Shown piece by piece: positions 8,104-18,900 of a stretch of DNA of 64,000 nt (positions are counted from its first letter, which is position 1; each line of letters opens with the position of its first letter). The notes beneath the pieces are model-generated. The model searched no databases, was not told the DNA's origin, and saw only the letters and a list, made by a program, of their open reading frames with translations. The DNA comes from Thermoguttaceae bacterium (GTDB lineage Bacteria; Planctomycetota; Planctomycetia; Pirellulales; Thermoguttaceae). A program made the position numbers and the translations under genes. The stretch lies in assembly GCA_017407125.1 (NCBI GenBank), contig JAFQXE010000023.1:124001-188000 (forward strand), in the 5' to 3' direction.

Positions 8104-9642
8104 TTAGTCAAGGAACCCGACGAGGTTTCGGCTTCTGGCAGGCTGCTGAAGTTTGCGAACCGCTTTTGCTTCAATCTGACGAATTCGTTCCCTTGTAACG
8201 CGGAAAATGTGTCCGACTTCCTCCAGCGTGTAGCTGTATCCGTCTCCCAGACCGTAACGCAGTTTGATGATTTCGCGTTCACGGTAGGAAAGAGTTTTAA
8301 GGACTTCGTTAATTTGTCGACGCAGCATTTCCTGTGAAGCGTTGCTGGTTGGGCTTTCTGTAACGCCGGGGAGAAGATCTCCAAACTGAGCGTCGTCGTT
8401 GTTGCCAACCGGACGATCCAGGCTGATCGGGTAGCGGCTCATAGCCATAACGCGGCGGGTTTCTTCCAATGGCGTATCTGAACGTTCAGCCGCTTCTTCA
8501 GCAGTAGGTTCGCGTCCAAGTTCCTGCTGCAGCTGGCGCAGGGCGTTGCGTACTTTCGACATGGTTTCGACCATGTGAACCGGAATTCGGATTGTACGGC
8601 TTTGATCCGCAACAGCGCGAGTAATCGCCTGACGAATCCACCAGGTAGCGTATGTACAGAATTTGAATCCGCGGCGGTATTCGAATTTGTCTACAGCGCG
8701 CATCAAACCAGCGTTGCCTTCCTGAATCAGGTCGAGGAAACTCAAACCGCGATTGCGGTATTTTTTGGCAATTGAAACGACCAGTCGAAGGTTGCCTTCG
8801 GATAAACCGCGTTTTGCCCGCTGATATTCGTCTTGAATTTTACGAAGATATTCGACCCGGTTTCTGAGGCTCAAAGGCGTTTCCTGAGTATAGCGCAAAA
8901 TGCTTTGATATTCATTAACCCATGGACGCAGGGATTCTTCTGAACGGCCCTGAGCGCGACAGAGTTTAATTCGTTCGCGAAGTTCATCTACATGACGAGA
9001 CAAATCTTCCAACTGCGGCATGAACTGTTCAATTCGCTGCATTCTCAGACCGAGTTCTTCAACCAATCGAGCAGCCTTGCGATGACCGCGCCCTAATTGA
9101 CGCCATGCTGTCATTCGCTTGGTTTGAGGAAGCTTTTTGTTGGTTGCCGTTTTATAATTGACCTGGTTCAAACGAAGGACATAGTCTAACGTTCGCATAT
9201 TGGGTCCCATGCGACCGAGAATCTGTTCTTTTTCCATCTGGTCGGTAATGGACTGCTGGAGCGTGCGATCAAATGGAATTTCACCTTTTTGAACCAAATC
9301 GAGTTGAGCGCAGGCGCGTTCCATAACAAAATTGCATTCCAGCAATTTTCGGCGGAATTTGGCGCGATTTCGTTCGATCTGCTTGGCGAGCGCAATCTCC
9401 TGCTGACGAGTCAACAGAGGAATTTCGCCCATCTGGGTTAAATACATTCGGACAGGATCGTCAGACCATGTTTCACCGACGGCGTCTTTAAGCTCCTCGA
9501 GCAAATCAGCGTCGTCCATGAGATTGTCGTCATCATCGTCCAAATGCATTGAACCACTCGACTTTGAATCCATGTCCAAGTCTTCATTTGATAAAGGCTC
9601 GTTGAAATCATCGACATCTAAATTGTCAGCTTCTTCGTACAA
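8104..9642 (-). CDS. rpoD: Primary sigma factor, sigma-70 (RpoD/SigA)
   Basis: A 512-residue housekeeping sigma factor. Region 1.2 is [17 protein letters not shown]. Region 2 is complete, with [20 protein letters not shown] and [20 protein letters not shown]. Region 3 follows, and region 4 carries the [23 protein letters not shown]. An acidic, Asp-rich N-terminus replaces a longer region 1.1. A non-conserved insert lies between 1.2 and 2. The start is probably the TTG at 9642, preceded by AAGGGAG eight nt upstream; no ATG fits as well. The gene stands alone, with its own terminator and a long AT-rich upstream region. Confidence 0.96.
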   Translation of the reverse strand: MYEEADNLDVDDFNEPLSNEDLDMDSKSSGSMHLDDDDDNLMDDADLLEELKDAVGETWSDDPVRMYLTQMGEIPLLTRQQEIALAKQIERNRAKFRRKLLECNFVMERACAQLDLVQKGEIPFDRTLQQSITDQMEKEQILGRMGPNMRTLDYVLRLNQVNYKTATNKKLPQTKRMTAWRQLGRGHRKAARLVEELGLRMQRIEQFMPQLEDLSRHVDELRERIKLCRAQGRSEESLRPWVNEYQSILRYTQETPLSLRNRVEYLRKIQDEYQRAKRGLSEGNLRLVVSIAKKYRNRGLSFLDLIQEGNAGLMRAVDKFEYRRGFKFCTYATWWIRQAITRAVADQSRTIRIPVHMVETMSKVRNALRQLQQELGREPTAEEAAERSDTPLEETRRVMAMSRYPISLDRPVGNNDDAQFGDLLPGVTESPTSNASQEMLRRQINEVLKTLSYREREIIKLRYGLGDGYSYTLEEVGHIFRVTRERIRQIEAKAVRKLQQPARSRNLVGFLD

Positions 9643-10290
9643 AATAGGTCTCCCTTACGTAGTTCTATCGTATCTTACAGACGTCAAAAACTCATCAACA
9701 AGAGCTTCCAACGTCAAAAACAACTATAACATAGCATTTGTTTGAAATTTCGCGCCCTTCATTTTGTAAAATAGTAAAGGATTACGATTATTCAAACTTT
9801 GTCGGTTAAGCGTTTCACGAATAACATCTATTATAATCAAAAGACTAAGAATTACAAGTAATTTTTTTATTTTTTCCAAAAAAACTTTTATTTTATACAG
9901 TGTACAAATGTTCCATAATGATAAAATGCGTTGAGTAGAAAGTTTAGGGTACTGATTTGATAAAAACATTTTATTGACTTGTGTAAATAAAATTTTTTAA
10001 CTTTAGTCTTTTTCAAAATAATCAATTACTTTTTTTCTGTTCCGTTAGAGTTTATGTTATTGCAAAATCCCGAATAATCCGTATGAATTAACTGAATTCT
10101 GATAATACTGTTATGAACAATCGACTTAATCGGTTTGAAAAACAGAGTTAAGCCCTTGACTCGTCAGATAATCAAAATTGCGTTAAACGGCCAACTTTTT
10201 ACTTATTACGAACGATTTTGAAAAATGTTTTACTTTTTCTGTTGATTTTCTCTTTTCTTTATTAAAATTTCGAGTATATTAGAAAGAAGT
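9643..10290. other. AT-rich intergenic region between rpoD and a divergent gene
   Basis: About 650 bp without a credible gene. Close to rpoD there are two copies of ACGTCAAAAAC (near 9681 and 9711), which read as GTTTTTGACGT toward rpoD and may belong to its promoter region. Otherwise I see only long A/T runs; an 81-codon frame at 9724-9969 looks like chance. Confidence 0.6.
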
Positions 10291-10328
10291 TGACAGTTCA
10301 TCTATATGCAGATGAACTTTTACTGTCA
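10291..10328. promoter_or_regulatory. Hairpin upstream of the zinc-ribbon membrane gene
   Basis: AGTTCATCT and AGATGAACT form a perfect 9-bp stem around a 6-nt loop, and outer TGACAGT/ACTGTCA arms extend it. It ends about 50 bp before the start at 10379 and could be an operator or a leader structure. Confidence 0.45.
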
Positions 10329-10378
10329 GCTTTGATATTCGCATTAAATGCAAATTCAGCAAAATCAACTTAATACAA

Positions 10379-10921
10379 ATGCAAGAATCCAGATTATTTA
10401 CCTGTCCGGAATGCGGTCATACGTTTTCCGTTGCAGAATCTTCTGCAGGAGAAACGCTTACATGTCCGGGTTGTCAAAAATCGGTAACGTTACCCACGTT
10501 GGGCGAGCTGCGTCAATTGCCTGTCCAGGTTCAGCCTTTTGAAACCGCAAATAAAGAGAAAACGGTTTCCGAGTTGGATCGTCGAATTGGGATCATGATT
10601 TTTCTTAGCGCTATTGCTTTGATATTCATTATTTTGGCTGCGGTTTGGGGATACAGATACTATTATATTTATACCTATTTCAACGCAATTGCGTATGAAC
10701 AATGGGGAGTTATTGATACATGGGAAAAATGGCAGTTTCTTCGTCCAGGCGTTGACACGCCTCTGACTGAATCTGAGCAAAACTGGTTTTATCTGTTGAG
10801 AATGCTGTGGAAATGGCTTATGATTTATCTGACAATTGCCGGCGTTTGCATTGCAGGAATCGTTTTCTTGTGGATTAAGCCGATACGCAAAGAAGAGAAG
10901 CCTTTGGATGTCAAACAATAA
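10379..10921 (+). CDS. Zinc-ribbon membrane protein, function unknown
   Basis: A 180-residue protein. Residues 7-35 hold two CPxCG-type knuckles (TCPECGHTF and TCPGCQKSV) forming a zinc ribbon. A hydrophobic segment (IGIMIFLSAIALIFIILAAV) and another near the C-terminus (MIYLTIAGVCIAGIVFLW) suggest two membrane spans with the ribbon on the cytoplasmic side. The ATG at 10379 puts the first cysteine knuckle near the N-terminus, as is usual for such proteins. It is followed by a strong hairpin terminator. Its role is unknown. Confidence 0.75.
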   Translation: MQESRLFTCPECGHTFSVAESSAGETLTCPGCQKSVTLPTLGELRQLPVQVQPFETANKEKTVSELDRRIGIMIFLSAIALIFIILAAVWGYRYYYIYTYFNAIAYEQWGVIDTWEKWQFLRPGVDTPLTESEQNWFYLLRMLWKWLMIYLTIAGVCIAGIVFLWIKPIRKEEKPLDVKQ

Positions 10922-10928
10922 AAGAATT

Positions 10929-10960
10929 AACGCCTGATTTCAAAAATGGAATCAGGCGTT
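10929..10960. terminator. Hairpin terminator between convergent genes
   Basis: AACGCCTGATT (10929-10939) and AATCAGGCGTT (10950-10960) form a perfect 11-bp stem followed by TTTTCGTT in the plus direction. It separates the zinc-ribbon gene from the convergent NtrC-type gene. Confidence 0.8.
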
Positions 10961-10994
10961 TTCGTTATTCATTTAAATATTGATATTGCAGTTT

Positions 10995-12503
10995 TCAAAG
11001 ACCGTAGTCTTTTATTTTTCGGTAGAGCGTTCTCTGACCGATATTCAGGGCTTTTGCAGCTTCTTCTCTGTTGCCGCCAACGGATTTGAGCGTCAGATCG
11101 ATAAACCTCTTTTCGACTTCTTCCAGCGGTTGACCGACCAGAGCCTTGAGCGAGTCAACGTCTGCGCTGGGCGTGGATACGAAATGGGCGTCTATAATAT
11201 TATCTGACGAATTGGGAGCGGTTTCCTCCGAAAGCGCGGAATCCGGTTCAGAATTCGATTCCGAACCGATTAGCAGCGGCGATTTTTCCTGCTCGATGAG
11301 CTTTTCATCAGTGGAATCCGGAACGATGAACCCGTCGAGCAGTTCGTCCGGGGCGTCGTCTGTATTGAGAACGCCGTCGATGTCGAAAACGATCATGCTT
11401 TCGATAACGTTGCGGAGCTGGCGAATGTTGCCGGGCCACGAGAACCCAATAAGCCGTTTTTTGATTGCTGGATCAATGGCTTTGATTTCTTTGTTGTTGC
11501 GCTGGGCGAACATGCGGACGTAAAAATCGACAAGTAATGGAATGTCTTCCCGGCGTTCGCGCAGCGGCGGCAGATTGACGGTTACGACTTTGATACGGTG
11601 ATATAAATCCGCCCTAAACGTTCCTTCTGCAACGGCTTGCTCCAGATTTCGGTTAGTCGCGGACAGAAGCCGGACGTTGACTTTAATCGGTTTGTTAGAC
11701 CCGACCCTGGTAATCTCGCTGTTTTCCAGAACGCGGAGCAGTTTGATTTGCGTCTGCATGGGCATGTCGCCGACTTCGTCCAGAAAGAGGGTGCCGCCGT
11801 CGGCGTACTCAAACTTCCCGACGCGGTCGGAAACGGCGTCTGTAAACGCGCCGCGAACGTGTCCAAACAGCTCGCTTTCCAGGATGTTTTCACTCAGCGC
11901 GCCGCAGTTCAGACCAACAAACGGTTTGTTCTTTCTGGGCGAATTTTGATGTATCGATTGGGCGACCATCTCTTTCCCCGTGCCGGTTTCTCCCTGAATG
12001 AGGACGGTTGCGTCTGTGGGGGCGATTCTTTTGAGCCGTTCGATAACCTTCTGCATGGCGGCGGACGAGCCGACGATGCCTTCAAACCCGAATTTTTTGT
12101 CTAACCGCTGACGCAGATTGAGGTTCTCGTTTCTTAAAACGGCGATTTCAGACGCCTTGTCGACGGTTTCTCGCAGCTGTTTGAGGTCAAGCGGCTTTTG
12201 AAGATACGTATACGCGCCGTTTGCCATGGCGGCAACGGCAGAGGGAATGCTGCCGTGCCCGGTCATCATGATAACTTTGGCGTTGGGCTGAAGTTCTTTC
12301 GCCTTGCGGAGAATGCCGAACCCGTCGATGTCTTCCATGACCAGGTCTGTAATGACGACGTCGAATTCGCCGTTTGCCAACGCTTCACAGCCAGCAGTCC
12401 CGTTAAAGGCGCACTGACAATCGTACCCTTTGCGCTGCAAGGCTTCCGCGACGGTTTCTGCCAGCGACGGTTCGTTATCGACAATAAGAACGCGTATTTT
12501 CAT
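10995..12503 (-). CDS. NtrC-family sigma-54-dependent response regulator
   Basis: A 502-residue three-domain transcription activator. The receiver domain has Asp53 (VITDLVM), the presumed phosphorylation site, and Lys103. The AAA+ domain has Walker A GETGTGKE (171-178), the sigma-54 contact loop as GAFTDA (218-223, where the classic sequence is GAFTGA) and Walker B TLFLDEVGDM. The C-terminal Fis-type HTH ends in GGNREEAAKALNIGQRTLYR. An acidic, Ser-rich linker of about 70 residues precedes the HTH. No sensor kinase lies nearby, so it is an orphan regulator. Its presence implies sigma-54 promoters elsewhere in the genome. Confidence 0.93.
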   Translation of the reverse strand: MKIRVLIVDNEPSLAETVAEALQRKGYDCQCAFNGTAGCEALANGEFDVVITDLVMEDIDGFGILRKAKELQPNAKVIMMTGHGSIPSAVAAMANGAYTYLQKPLDLKQLRETVDKASEIAVLRNENLNLRQRLDKKFGFEGIVGSSAAMQKVIERLKRIAPTDATVLIQGETGTGKEMVAQSIHQNSPRKNKPFVGLNCGALSENILESELFGHVRGAFTDAVSDRVGKFEYADGGTLFLDEVGDMPMQTQIKLLRVLENSEITRVGSNKPIKVNVRLLSATNRNLEQAVAEGTFRADLYHRIKVVTVNLPPLRERREDIPLLVDFYVRMFAQRNNKEIKAIDPAIKKRLIGFSWPGNIRQLRNVIESMIVFDIDGVLNTDDAPDELLDGFIVPDSTDEKLIEQEKSPLLIGSESNSEPDSALSEETAPNSSDNIIDAHFVSTPSADVDSLKALVGQPLEEVEKRFIDLTLKSVGGNREEAAKALNIGQRTLYRKIKDYGL

Positions 12504-12532
12504 TTCGTTGAAAATTCCCTTTTATGTTTCGA

Positions 12533-12835
12533 TTACATAAACTGCGATTTATACAGAGCGGCTTCTGCGATAGCGTGGTCGCCGGCGCGCTGAGCCAGCA
12601 GACTGAGTGCAACGTAGGAGAACGGGTCGTTCGGTTCCAGTTCAGCCGTCTTTTTCGCATGAGCGAGCGATTCCACGTTGTTTCCGCGTTTGTAATACCA
12701 GACGCTCAGCGCCGTGTGAGGCAGAGCGTAGTCTGGATATTGCAGACTCAGCGCGTTCATTTTCTCGATCGCTCCGTCCAGATCGCCGCTTTCATAAACG
12801 GCAACTGCTTCGTCGTATAATTCTTCTTTGGTCAT
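12533..12835 (-). CDS. Small TPR protein
   Basis: A 100-residue protein made almost entirely of tetratricopeptide helices: YDEAVAVYESGDLDGAIEKM, then ALPHTALSVWYYKRGN, then DPFSYVALSLLAQRAGD. It has no signal peptide. It lies 29 bp upstream of the NtrC-type regulator in the same direction and is probably cotranscribed, so it may be a protein-protein adaptor for the same system. The specific partner is not visible. Confidence 0.75.
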   Translation of the reverse strand: MTKEELYDEAVAVYESGDLDGAIEKMNALSLQYPDYALPHTALSVWYYKRGNNVESLAHAKKTAELEPNDPFSYVALSLLAQRAGDHAIAEAALYKSQFM

Positions 12836-12936
12836 AACGATTTGTATTGCTAAACGTGGTTAATAAATCATCTTTCCATGTTGATGATATATATTATACT
12901 CAATTTGAGGATTTCGTACAGGGAGGCGGGGGAATA

Positions 12937-12971
12937 GTTAGGAGTCAGGAATGAGGAGTGCGGAGTTAACG
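12937..12971. repeat. Heptamer array, GTTAGGA family
   Basis: Units GTTAGGA, GTCAGGA, ATGAGGA, GTGCGGA and GTTAACG lie between the TPR gene and the comEC stop. Only one arm is present. Confidence 0.6.
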
Positions 12972-12992
12972 CAAAGCGTTTTTCGCAAACGT

Positions 12993-15629
12993 CTATTCTC
13001 CAATGCAGTACGTCAATTCTCCATCGGGGAAGACGGCGAACCGGGCGGAGCCGTCCTGACCGGTGTGGAAAACTCGAACGCTCGCCTGCTCGAACATGGC
13101 TCTTCCCTGCTTTTGGGCGTAAGTTTGGGACTCGGAAAAGACGGCGTACGCGGCTTTTGTCCATCGAATAAACTCTGGAGTGAGACTCAAATGCGAGCCG
13201 TGGTGCGGAGCCTGAACGACGTCGTAGCCGGGGGACTCTTCCATGGAAATCTCTCGAACGCCGTTTCCGACGAGGTCGCCGGTAAGCAAAAAATGACGCC
13301 CAGCGTATTCCAGTTCAACAACCAAACTGTTGGCGTTTTCGGGGCTGAGCAAATCCAGAACGCCGCCTGGACCGGGATGAAGAAATTCTATTTTGTACTG
13401 CTTTGAGTTCCCCAGCCTGTCTCCGCGGTAAACAATATGCGCTTTGACGTTCGCCTTTTTCAGATAATACTTGAACTTTTCAAGCGTTTCGTTGTCCGTA
13501 TCGTCAAACATCATTTCCGAAACGTATATCGTGTCGATGGCGAAACGTTCGGAAAGCGTCGGGAGCATGTTGTAATGGTCGGCGTCTGAATGGGACAAAA
13601 TCACGCCGTGAATCTTTGTGATTCCCTGTTTCCAGAGATAATCGCAAACGGATTCCACGCCCCGTTCCGGACTTGTCATTTTGCCGGCGTCGTAGAGGAG
13701 GTTTTTCCCGTCCGGCAGGCGAATGAGCGTACACAGTCCGTGTTCGACGTTGATAAATTCCACGTTCATCTGTTCCGGGCGCGTCAGGGACGCGTAAATC
13801 GGAATGAACGAAATAGTCGCGAGCCAAATCGCTATCGCCGACGCCATAATCATGCTTCGGGCGCGACACCATCGGCTAAACGCCCAGGCAAAGAGGATAA
13901 CGTAAAACGCGATTAATAGCGGTTCGTTCAGACCGGTTACCCAGAATCGCGACCAGCGCCAGGAATGTACAGTTTGAACGATGTAGTCCATTGTCCAGAG
14001 CGAACTCTGGCAGATCTTCGCGCTGACGTTGGCGATAAAGTCGAACAGGAAAAAGGAGTCGAAGGGACTGAGCAGCATGGCGATCATTCCCGTCATGATG
14101 GAAATAAATATCGGAACGCTTAAAACCAGATTGAGCAGTACGGAAAAGAGCGACAGAACGTGAAAGCGAGTCGCGATCAGGGGCGCGATTACGCCCAGGA
14201 GCATAAAACTCAGAATCAGCGTAACAAAAATTCCGTGAACGCTTTTTCGAGTTCTCCCTTGATGGCGTTGTTTAATTCCGACGGCTTTTTCGTTCCCGAC
14301 GGGGAAAATGTAACTGGCGATTTTCTCTGCCGTCGGCTCCATGGCGATGATCGCGCCGACGGTCAAAAACGACAACTGCGTTCCCGTCTGAAACACCGAC
14401 GACGGATTGAGAATCAAAACGATTATTCCAGACAAAGCAAGGACGTTAAAGGACAGCGGACGCTGATTGAACGCGAGCGCGATGGTTGCCGTCAGGCATA
14501 AAACGCCTGCTCGTATCGCCGGGGGCTGAGCGCCGGTAAGAGCGATGTAAAACATAATCATCACGCAGACGATTATGTATCGAACGTTACGCGACAGCGG
14601 CGCAAAACCGAGCGCGAAATGCAGCAGCGTCGTCAAAATCCCGACGTGAAGCCCGGAAACGACCAACACGTGAATAGTCCCGGTTTCCTGAAACTGTTCT
14701 ACCACGCCTTCCGGCAGATCGTTTCTGTTTCCCAGTAAAAAGGCGGACGCCAGACGCGCTTCTCGCGTTATGGAAAACCGCTTTTCCAGACTTTCTTGCG
14801 CTTTGCGCTGACAGGAGCCAATCCAGACTTGAAAGGACGCCCGACGCTCTTGAGTGCGCTGGCTCGCCCCGTCTGGACTGCGAACCGTCATAACGGTCAG
14901 AATGCGGCGGCTGCGAAGAAAATCCCGGTAATTGAATCGGCCGGTGGAATCGTTATTCGGCAGACTGCACGAGCCGACAAGTTCTATTTCGTCCCCAACT
15001 TCAAAGCCGGGCAGATGTCCTGTTACAGAGACTCGAACTTTCCCGTCTGCCGGCGTCCACGTTTGCCGGGAACGGACGCTGTTTGCTCGAACGGTAAAGA
15101 CGGTTTTGTCGTATTCCGGAATCGGAGAAAAGCCTTGCGGAGAACGCGTCCGGCGAGGCGGGTCAAGAATGGTTCCTCGAATGACGCATGAACAGGGTTT
15201 CTGCGAACAGCGGGAGAACATGTCAACTCGGTAATAAACGTTCCAGATACAGTTGTGCCAAAGCCCGCCGACTGAAGCGAGAATGACGAATACCAAAATC
15301 GACCCGAGCGTCTGACGGCGTTTCTGGTTGAGAAACGTTGAGCTGAACCATAACAGCATTGTCAGCAGCCCAACGTTAAGCCAAACTCGCCACGACCAGT
15401 TGAAAACGAAATTATCGAGAATCGCCCCTGCTGCCAGAAAGGTCAGAATCAGCGCTGAGGGCATATAGGCAAACGGTTCCGGTTCTGTCAGCGGCGGCGT
15501 CCAGACCCAGTTTTTCGGCGCGGACGCGGGGAGTTCCTCTGGCGGAATGTTAGCAAACGAACCCTCAGCGAGAGCGTCAAAATCCGTTCCCGTCGATTGA
15601 AAGCGTCGGTCGTTACTCGTTTCTCGCAC
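12993..15629 (-). CDS. comEC: ComEC/Rec2 DNA-uptake channel
   Basis: An 878-residue membrane protein. The N-terminus has hydrophobic spans, followed by an OB-like external region. The central competence domain contains HVLVVSGLHVGILT, a hallmark of the family, and many further spans. The C-terminal metallo-beta-lactamase-like domain has VEFINVEHGLCTLI, VILSHSDADHYN, LLTGDL and APHHGSH, retaining the metal-binding His/Asp pattern. The protein would translocate single-stranded DNA across the inner membrane during transformation. Its length is normal for full ComEC proteins. No other competence gene lies in the window. The DVGQGD-type motif is altered to NVEHGL, which may affect metal binding. 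Confidence 0.93.
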   Translation of the reverse strand: MRETSNDRRFQSTGTDFDALAEGSFANIPPEELPASAPKNWVWTPPLTEPEPFAYMPSALILTFLAAGAILDNFVFNWSWRVWLNVGLLTMLLWFSSTFLNQKRRQTLGSILVFVILASVGGLWHNCIWNVYYRVDMFSRCSQKPCSCVIRGTILDPPRRTRSPQGFSPIPEYDKTVFTVRANSVRSRQTWTPADGKVRVSVTGHLPGFEVGDEIELVGSCSLPNNDSTGRFNYRDFLRSRRILTVMTVRSPDGASQRTQERRASFQVWIGSCQRKAQESLEKRFSITREARLASAFLLGNRNDLPEGVVEQFQETGTIHVLVVSGLHVGILTTLLHFALGFAPLSRNVRYIIVCVMIMFYIALTGAQPPAIRAGVLCLTATIALAFNQRPLSFNVLALSGIIVLILNPSSVFQTGTQLSFLTVGAIIAMEPTAEKIASYIFPVGNEKAVGIKQRHQGRTRKSVHGIFVTLILSFMLLGVIAPLIATRFHVLSLFSVLLNLVLSVPIFISIMTGMIAMLLSPFDSFFLFDFIANVSAKICQSSLWTMDYIVQTVHSWRWSRFWVTGLNEPLLIAFYVILFAWAFSRWCRARSMIMASAIAIWLATISFIPIYASLTRPEQMNVEFINVEHGLCTLIRLPDGKNLLYDAGKMTSPERGVESVCDYLWKQGITKIHGVILSHSDADHYNMLPTLSERFAIDTIYVSEMMFDDTDNETLEKFKYYLKKANVKAHIVYRGDRLGNSKQYKIEFLHPGPGGVLDLLSPENANSLVVELEYAGRHFLLTGDLVGNGVREISMEESPGYDVVQAPHHGSHLSLTPEFIRWTKAAYAVFSESQTYAQKQGRAMFEQASVRVFHTGQDGSARFAVFPDGELTYCIGE

Positions 15630-15966
15630 TTGGTTTCTAAATTCTCGTACCTGGTTTTCCGTTTCCCTCGTAAACCTAATATATAATTGTTTCTATTATA
15701 ACGATTATATCAATTATTGACAATAGGGCGACCGCGGTAAACGCATGATTTTTCTGCTTTTATAAATAATATCGTGTATATTATAGAGAACATGGGGGAA
15801 CTAATTTGAATTGACGACCTCTAAATTAAGAGAATTAATATATATACCGATGTTAGACGCAGTGAAATAGAGCGTTAGGAGTTTAAGAATGAAAGAGCAG
15901 GGCGCCGCCTTCGCCTCTTAAGAGCTGAATCTCCATTTTATTTATCAATTACTATCAAAAATCGTT
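15630..15966. other. Intergenic region between divergent comEC and surface-protein gene
   Basis: About 340 bp. It is AT-rich around 15680-15860, with several TATAAT-like hexamers on both strands that could serve comEC and the downstream gene. A TTGACAATAGG stretch (15717) recurs at 60785. No repeat array was seen. Confidence 0.5.
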
Positions 15967-18900
15967 ATGAAACAGTTTCTTTCCAAATGGGGCAAAATTT
16001 TGGGAATGACCAACCAGAAATCACGCCGAGCCGTTAAGCAGGGACGACGCATTCAGTTTGAAGCGCTTGAAGAGCGCGCGTTGCTGGACGCAGCGCCGAT
16101 TTTGAACTTGTCGGCTCTTGATTACGACCAGCAGGCAGGCTGTTATTCGGTTGACATAACCTCCGGTGCGACATATCAGATTCCGCTTACCGCTTCTGAC
16201 GCCGATGGAGACGAAGTTTATTTTAGCGTAACTCCAGACAATACCAGCTTTCTCAGCGCAGCCGTTTCTGCCGGGAAAAGAACGGATATAACCGCCGAGA
16301 GCAATCCGTATTTGAAAATGCGGGTAACGTGGACAAATTCTATTGGGGTGTCGCAGTCGGGAACGATGGTCTTTGAACTGTTCCCCAATGAGGCTCCGGA
16401 TTCTGTTGCCAGAGCAATCGAAGCGGCTAACGACGGCTTTTACAATCAGACGCTTATTGACTACGTCAAAAACGGCGCCCTGATCTATGGCGGTTCGTTC
16501 AATTCGTCCAACGAGTACATTGCAGAGGAATACTCAACCATCGACGACAACTTCAACTCGTCGCTTCAGCATACAACCAAAGGATTGATTGGATTTCTGC
16601 CGGCATCGACGACTCTTAACGGGAACGATACGAACACGGCGCAGTTTTATATTACCGACGGCAAACAGATCGGCTTGAATTCCGATTTGTCCATTTTCGG
16701 AAAACTGGTTTCCGGATACGAAGTACTTGACGCAATCAGCGCCGTTGAAACTGGAACTCATGTTGTTACAATTAACGGACAACAGTATCAGTACAGCGAT
16801 TGGCCGTCAACGCCGATTACAGTTGTCAATGCGGAAATTGTCGAAGGGAACGCCTACGCCACAACCAGTAACGGGACGACGTCTGTCGGAGCGACTGTTA
16901 CGCTCAAATCCAATCTGAAAGTTACAACGGACGAGGCGTACTCAACCTGGATGACCGTTACCGCTGTCGATTCCCAAGGGAATGTATCAGAATCCGTCCG
17001 GGTCAAAGTCAATATTTCCAAGGCGGACTCGACCAACTCCAAACCATTTATTACGGATTTCAACGCGAAGGAAATCGTTATTCCTCTGTCTCAGTCAGGA
17101 CAGTCGGCAGCGTACGTCAACGGACTGGTTAACGCCAAAGACATCGATTCCGATACAATCTATTACTGGATGGGACTGTATAAACAGGGGTCGTCGGAAC
17201 TGTTAACCTATTGCTATTCGTTTGATTCGTCTACCGGATACTACGAAATCTATACGCAGAACCAATCTACGCATGCGTATCTGACGCCAGGCGTTTATAA
17301 CTGGTATACAGTCGTTGCGTCCGGAACAGAGGAAACCGACTGGAACTATGGGGATTCCCAGATGACGCCTGTTTATATTCTGCCGCCCAAGCCGATGGGA
17401 CTGACGCTCAATCCGTCCAGCTACGGCTCTGGCGAGTCTGGAAACGAAACCAGCAAACGATCTGGTCTGAAGTTTGACGTAACTGGCGCGACAAAAGACA
17501 TGACAGTCGAAATCTGGACGACAATCAACGGCGTGGAAACCTGCATTGGATCGGCAACGTGCGTCAATTCAGATGGAACTGTTACAGTCCAGATGAATTC
17601 AGGCATTGCACTGAACTACGGAACGTATGAATTTTCTGTCAAGCAGGTTTTGACAACCGACGTTTCCGTTGGCAACACCCGAATTACCGGTAAACGGTTG
17701 GAAAGCGACGCTCTGGACGGGTTGACGATAAGCATTGTTTCTTCTGACAACGCCAGCGCGCCGACGATTCTGGATCCGCTGTTTTCTACTCCAAGCTGGG
17801 AAGGAGGCAGCGCGTGTCTGCTGAACAACGGCGTTGCGGAAGCGTTTGAAAACGAGCAGTTCACTTTACAGCTTCGCGCGTCTGACCCGGACGAGGGCGA
17901 CGTTGTTACATGGTCGATTCTGTACGCTCCGGAATCCATCGCTGATCAGTTGACGCTGTCGGCTACGGACGCCGACGGCGGCGCCGTTCTGACCTGGACG
18001 CCCGGCGAGGAATGCGGCGACAATCAATACTCGCTTATTTTGTGCGCCTCGGACGGTCGAGGAAAATTCTCTACGATTGAGGTCGCTATCGAAGTCAACG
18101 AAACGCAGGATAATCCGATATTCTATCCAACCAACGATCAGGCTGGAACTGCCGGGCAATGGATTATGTTCTCCGTTCAGGCATACGACCCTGACCCGAC
18201 AAACTCTCAGATTGCAATTTACCCGGTCAGCATTCCTTCCGGGTTTGACGCGTCCACGCTTCGCGGTCGATCCATGTTGATTTACAGCGACGACGGCTCA
18301 GAGTATTTGTACACGCAGTACGAAATCGTCATGAAACTGCCGCAAGAAGCCATCGAAGGCGACAGCGCCTCGTTTACCTTCCAGGCGGTCAAGACGGTTG
18401 CCGGGCAGACGCTGACGTCAACGCAAGACGTCAAGATTTACGTTATCAGTCAGAGCGCCTGGGAAGACGCTGTAACCGGCGCGCCGACGCTGGAATTTGT
18501 CGCCGGGTCTGGCCTGGATCCGGACGACGTGTACATTACCAATAACGACAACTCCAATACTGTTACAACGCTGTCATTCCTGGGGCAGAATCTGACCCCG
18601 GGCAAACCCGTCTGTCTGTTTTCCGATAACAATGTAATCGGGATTGAAAGCGACGTCGTCGTTCCATCTCGCGTTGTTACATCTACATACGGCTGGACGC
18701 TGACAGACGGCGAGCACGCCATCACAATAGCGCAGCCGCAACAAGCGACCGTTCAGACTGAGGACGGCGCTGTTCTGGTTGACGTCATGGGCGCGATGTC
18801 CAACGCCTTGACAATCGACGTCGATACGGTTCTTCCGGTTCTGGCTGACGAGTTGACTAACAACGTCATGACCGAAGGCGTCCTGTTTACGTCTACGGCA

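Noticed and set aside
9724..9969. 81-codon minus-strand frame upstream of rpoD
   Set aside because: AT-driven Ile/Leu/Lys-rich translation in a likely promoter region, with no ribosome-binding site.
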